NCBI RefSeq assembly: GCF_022829365.1
Contig: NZ_JAKSYJ010000254.1
Coordinates: forward strand, 1 to 64,000
Direction: 5' to 3'
Length of the DNA stretch: 64,000 nucleotides
Source of the DNA: Methylobacterium sp. J-077
GTDB lineage: Bacteria > Pseudomonadota > Alphaproteobacteria > Rhizobiales > Beijerinckiaceae
Below, in pieces: positions 62,248 to 64,000 of this stretch. Made by a program: the position numbers and the translations under genes. The notes under the pieces are model-generated. The model was not told the origin of the DNA, ran no database searches, and saw only the letters and a list, made by a program, of their open reading frames with translations. Every line of letters begins with the position of its first letter. Position 1 is the first letter of the stretch.

Positions 62248-63303
62248 ATGCCGCTTCCGCCGTCGGGCCCGCGCTCGACCCTGGCCTCGCTCGCCGTCAT
62301 CGCGGCTATCTGCATCGGCGCGACCGGGGCGCTCGCCTATACGGCGGGCTGGCTCTCGCCCGATCGCCTGACGCCGACGAAGCTCGTCGACGCGCTGGCG
62401 CCGCCGACCGGCCCGGTTCCCGGGTATCGGCGCAACCACGCCAAGGGGATCTGCTTCACCGGATCGTTCGCGGCCAACGGCAACGGCACCGCGCTCTCAC
62501 GGGCCCGCGTCTTCGAGACCGGCGCCCATCCTGCCCTGGGGCGGTTCAATCTCGGCACCCCCGATCCGGGCGCGCCGGATACCACCGTCCGGGTGCGGGG
62601 CCTCGGTCTGCAGATCACGGCGGACGATGGCGCGGTGTGGCGCGCCGCCATGATCAACGCGCCGGTCTTCCCGGTCTCCACCCCGGAAGCCTTCTACGAG
62701 CTCCTGCGGGTCCCCGCGAGCAAGGCGCCGAACGCGATGGCGGCCTTCGTCGCCGCACACCCGGAGTTTTCCGCCTTCGGGGCCTGGGCCAAGAGCCCCG
62801 ACTGGACCGCGAGCTACGCGCAGGAGCCCTACAACAGCCTCGACGCCTTCCTGTTCACCGACGCGGCCGGGGCCGAGCAGGCCGTGCGCTGGTCGTTCCG
62901 TCCGGAGGCGCCACCGGAGCGGATCACGCCCGAGGCATTCGGCAAGCGCGGCCCCGCCTCTCTGGAGCAGGAGATCACGGACCGGGTCGCGGCCGCGCCG
63001 CAGCGCTGGACCCTGGTCCTCACCGTGGCCGATCCCGGCGACCCCACCGCCGATCCGAGCCGGGCCTGGCCGGAGGGGCGGCGCAGCGTCGAGGCCGGCA
63101 CCCTGGTGGTCCAGCGCATCGAGCCCGAGGCGGACGGCCCGTGCCGCGACATCAACTTCGATCCGACGATCCTGCCGGACGGCATCCGGGTCTCCGACGA
63201 CCCGTTCCCGGCGGCGCGCTCGGCGGCCTACGCGCGCTCCTACGATCTGCGCACCGCGGAGGCGAAGGACTATCCCAAGCGCACCTCGGAGGCGGCGCGA
63301 TGA
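62248..63303 (+). CDS. Catalase-like haem peroxidase (SrpA type), membrane-anchored
   Basis: 351 residues. An N-terminal helix (about 12-34) acts as signal or anchor; the rest is a small catalase-fold domain. Candidate distal His64 lies in RRNHAKGIC, the mid-domain FSAFGAWAKSPDWTASY is typical, and the proximal Tyr is likely Tyr328 in RSAAYARSY. The FDPTILPDGI segment is characteristic of catalase-related peroxidases. ATG at 62248; its stop overlaps the next start, a cytochrome b561, which may supply electrons. Confidence 0.85.
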   Translation: MPLPPSGPRSTLASLAVIAAICIGATGALAYTAGWLSPDRLTPTKLVDALAPPTGPVPGYRRNHAKGICFTGSFAANGNGTALSRARVFETGAHPALGRFNLGTPDPGAPDTTVRVRGLGLQITADDGAVWRAAMINAPVFPVSTPEAFYELLRVPASKAPNAMAAFVAAHPEFSAFGAWAKSPDWTASYAQEPYNSLDAFLFTDAAGAEQAVRWSFRPEAPPERITPEAFGKRGPASLEQEITDRVAAAPQRWTLVLTVADPGDPTADPSRAWPEGRRSVEAGTLVVQRIEPEADGPCRDINFDPTILPDGIRVSDDPFPAARSAAYARSYDLRTAEAKDYPKRTSEAAR

Positions 63304-63863
63304 CACCCGGCGGCAAGCGCTTCACGGGCGGCCAGCGGCTGCTGCACTGGTCGATGGCGGCGTGCATCATCGCGATGTTCTTCATCGGCGTCGGCATGGT
63401 CTCGACGGTCATGCCGACATACGTGCCGCTGCTCGCAACCCATAAGACCCTGGGCGTCGCGATCTTCGTCCTCGCCCTGGTCCGGCTGGGGGTGCGGGCG
63501 CGGAGCGGGGCGCCGCCCCTGCCGGCCGACCTGCCGGCCCCGATGCGGCTCGCCGCGCACCTGTCCCATTACGGGCTCTACGGGCTCATGTTCGCCCTGC
63601 CGCTGCTCGGATGGGCGATGCTCTCGGCCGGCGCCTACCCGGTGGTGCTGTACGGCGGCCTACGGCTGCCCGCGATCCTGCCGCAGAACCCCGCGCTCCA
63701 CACGCTGCTGTGGAACGCGCATTATTACCTCGCCTTCGCGTTCTTCGCCCTGGTCCTGGCCCATGTCGCGGCGGCCCTGTTCCACGCGCTGATTCGCCGG
63801 GACGGCGTCTTCGAGGCGATGGCCCCGCTCGGATCCCGGACCGGCGGCCCGTCCTCCCGGTAA
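63300..63863 (+). CDS. Cytochrome b561
   Basis: 187-residue four-helix di-haem membrane cytochrome. Likely haem ligands are His16 (LLHWSM), His48 (LATHKTLG) and later His in LSHYGLYGL and LAHVAAALFHAL. b561 proteins pass electrons from quinol to periplasmic acceptors. The ATG at 63300 overlaps the peroxidase stop (ATGA), so the two are made together. The 137 bp to the window end shows no gene. Confidence 0.92.
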   Translation: MTPGGKRFTGGQRLLHWSMAACIIAMFFIGVGMVSTVMPTYVPLLATHKTLGVAIFVLALVRLGVRARSGAPPLPADLPAPMRLAAHLSHYGLYGLMFALPLLGWAMLSAGAYPVVLYGGLRLPAILPQNPALHTLLWNAHYYLAFAFFALVLAHVAAALFHALIRRDGVFEAMAPLGSRTGGPSSR

Positions 63864-64000
63864 GCGGGCGCTACATCCTGCAGGGCGCTCCGGCGCGCGG
63901 TTGGTGAGCCGCACCGACGAGAGCATCGCCGCGGGCTCCACCTCCGGCCTGTGCTCGATCCGTCCAGGGCGCTCCCGACACATCCGGTCCCCGTGACGGT

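Overview
The window reads as chromosomal DNA of a GC-rich alphaproteobacterium, most likely a Methylobacterium relative. This is an inference from codon usage (very high GC at third positions), Rhizobiales/Methylobacteriaceae-type families (MucR/Ros regulators, Usg, HisKA_2 kinases, DUF6456, GbsR) and interspersed palindromic repeats of the CCTCATCCTGAGG and CCCTCTCCCG kinds. I found no rRNA, tRNA, CRISPR array, prophage or intact transposase.

Layout. 0-6.6 kb: a chemotaxis locus on the minus strand (soluble receptor, cheA, cheW and a membrane receptor running off the left edge) with a divergent STAS protein and single-domain CheY. 7-11 kb: a HisKA_2 sensor protein, SufE, a DUF6456 protein and a MucR regulator. 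11-21 kb: oligopeptidase B, an AsmA-like giant protein, a UvrD-type helicase and a PhoH ATPase. A structured leader then precedes a tiny secreted Met/His/Arg-repeat protein. 21-27 kb: housekeeping genes (UbiK, YbjN, ProC, a TetR-like protein, a pseudo-receiver, and the overlapping argJ-SIMPL-mutT operon). 27-32 kb: DoxX, an esterase, a ring-cleaving-type dioxygenase divergent from a LysR regulator, and a GntR regulator. 31.5-34.8 kb: a complete cyanide-insensitive-type bd oxidase operon (cioA, cioB, a 40-aa small subunit, then a GbsR/MarR regulator) with a perfect 18-bp palindrome inside its predicted promoter. 35-40.4 kb: an aminotransferase, a probable L-2-keto-3-deoxyarabonate dehydratase and a three-gene polar amino-acid ABC importer.

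40.4-47.6 kb is an accessory-looking stretch. It holds a decayed OPT-family transporter, a Crp/Fnr regulator behind an AT-rich palindromic region, a DUF4336 protein, several small orphan proteins, a VanZ-like protein and a cysteine-free MucR homologue. 48-54.7 kb: an MFS transporter, a membrane coiled-coil zinc-ribbon protein, a PAS hybrid histidine kinase and the pseudokinase SelO. 55.9-56.9 kb is a glycosyltransferase of clearly lower GC. 57.5-59.7 kb is a D-amino-acid (hydroxyproline-type) dehydrogenase followed by a hydroxyproline epimerase. 59.9-63.9 kb: Usg, serA, an LprI-like protein, and a membrane-anchored catalase-like peroxidase translationally coupled to a cytochrome b561.

The best leads for new biology are four. 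First, the multi-stem leader with its Met/His-repeat mini-protein (20.6-21.0 kb). Second, the self-contained cio operon with its candidate operator. Third, the peroxidase/b561 pair. Fourth, several signalling proteins that keep the family fold but lack catalytic residues (HisKA_2 protein at 7.2 kb, pseudo-receiver at 24.1 kb, Cys-less MucR at 47.1 kb).
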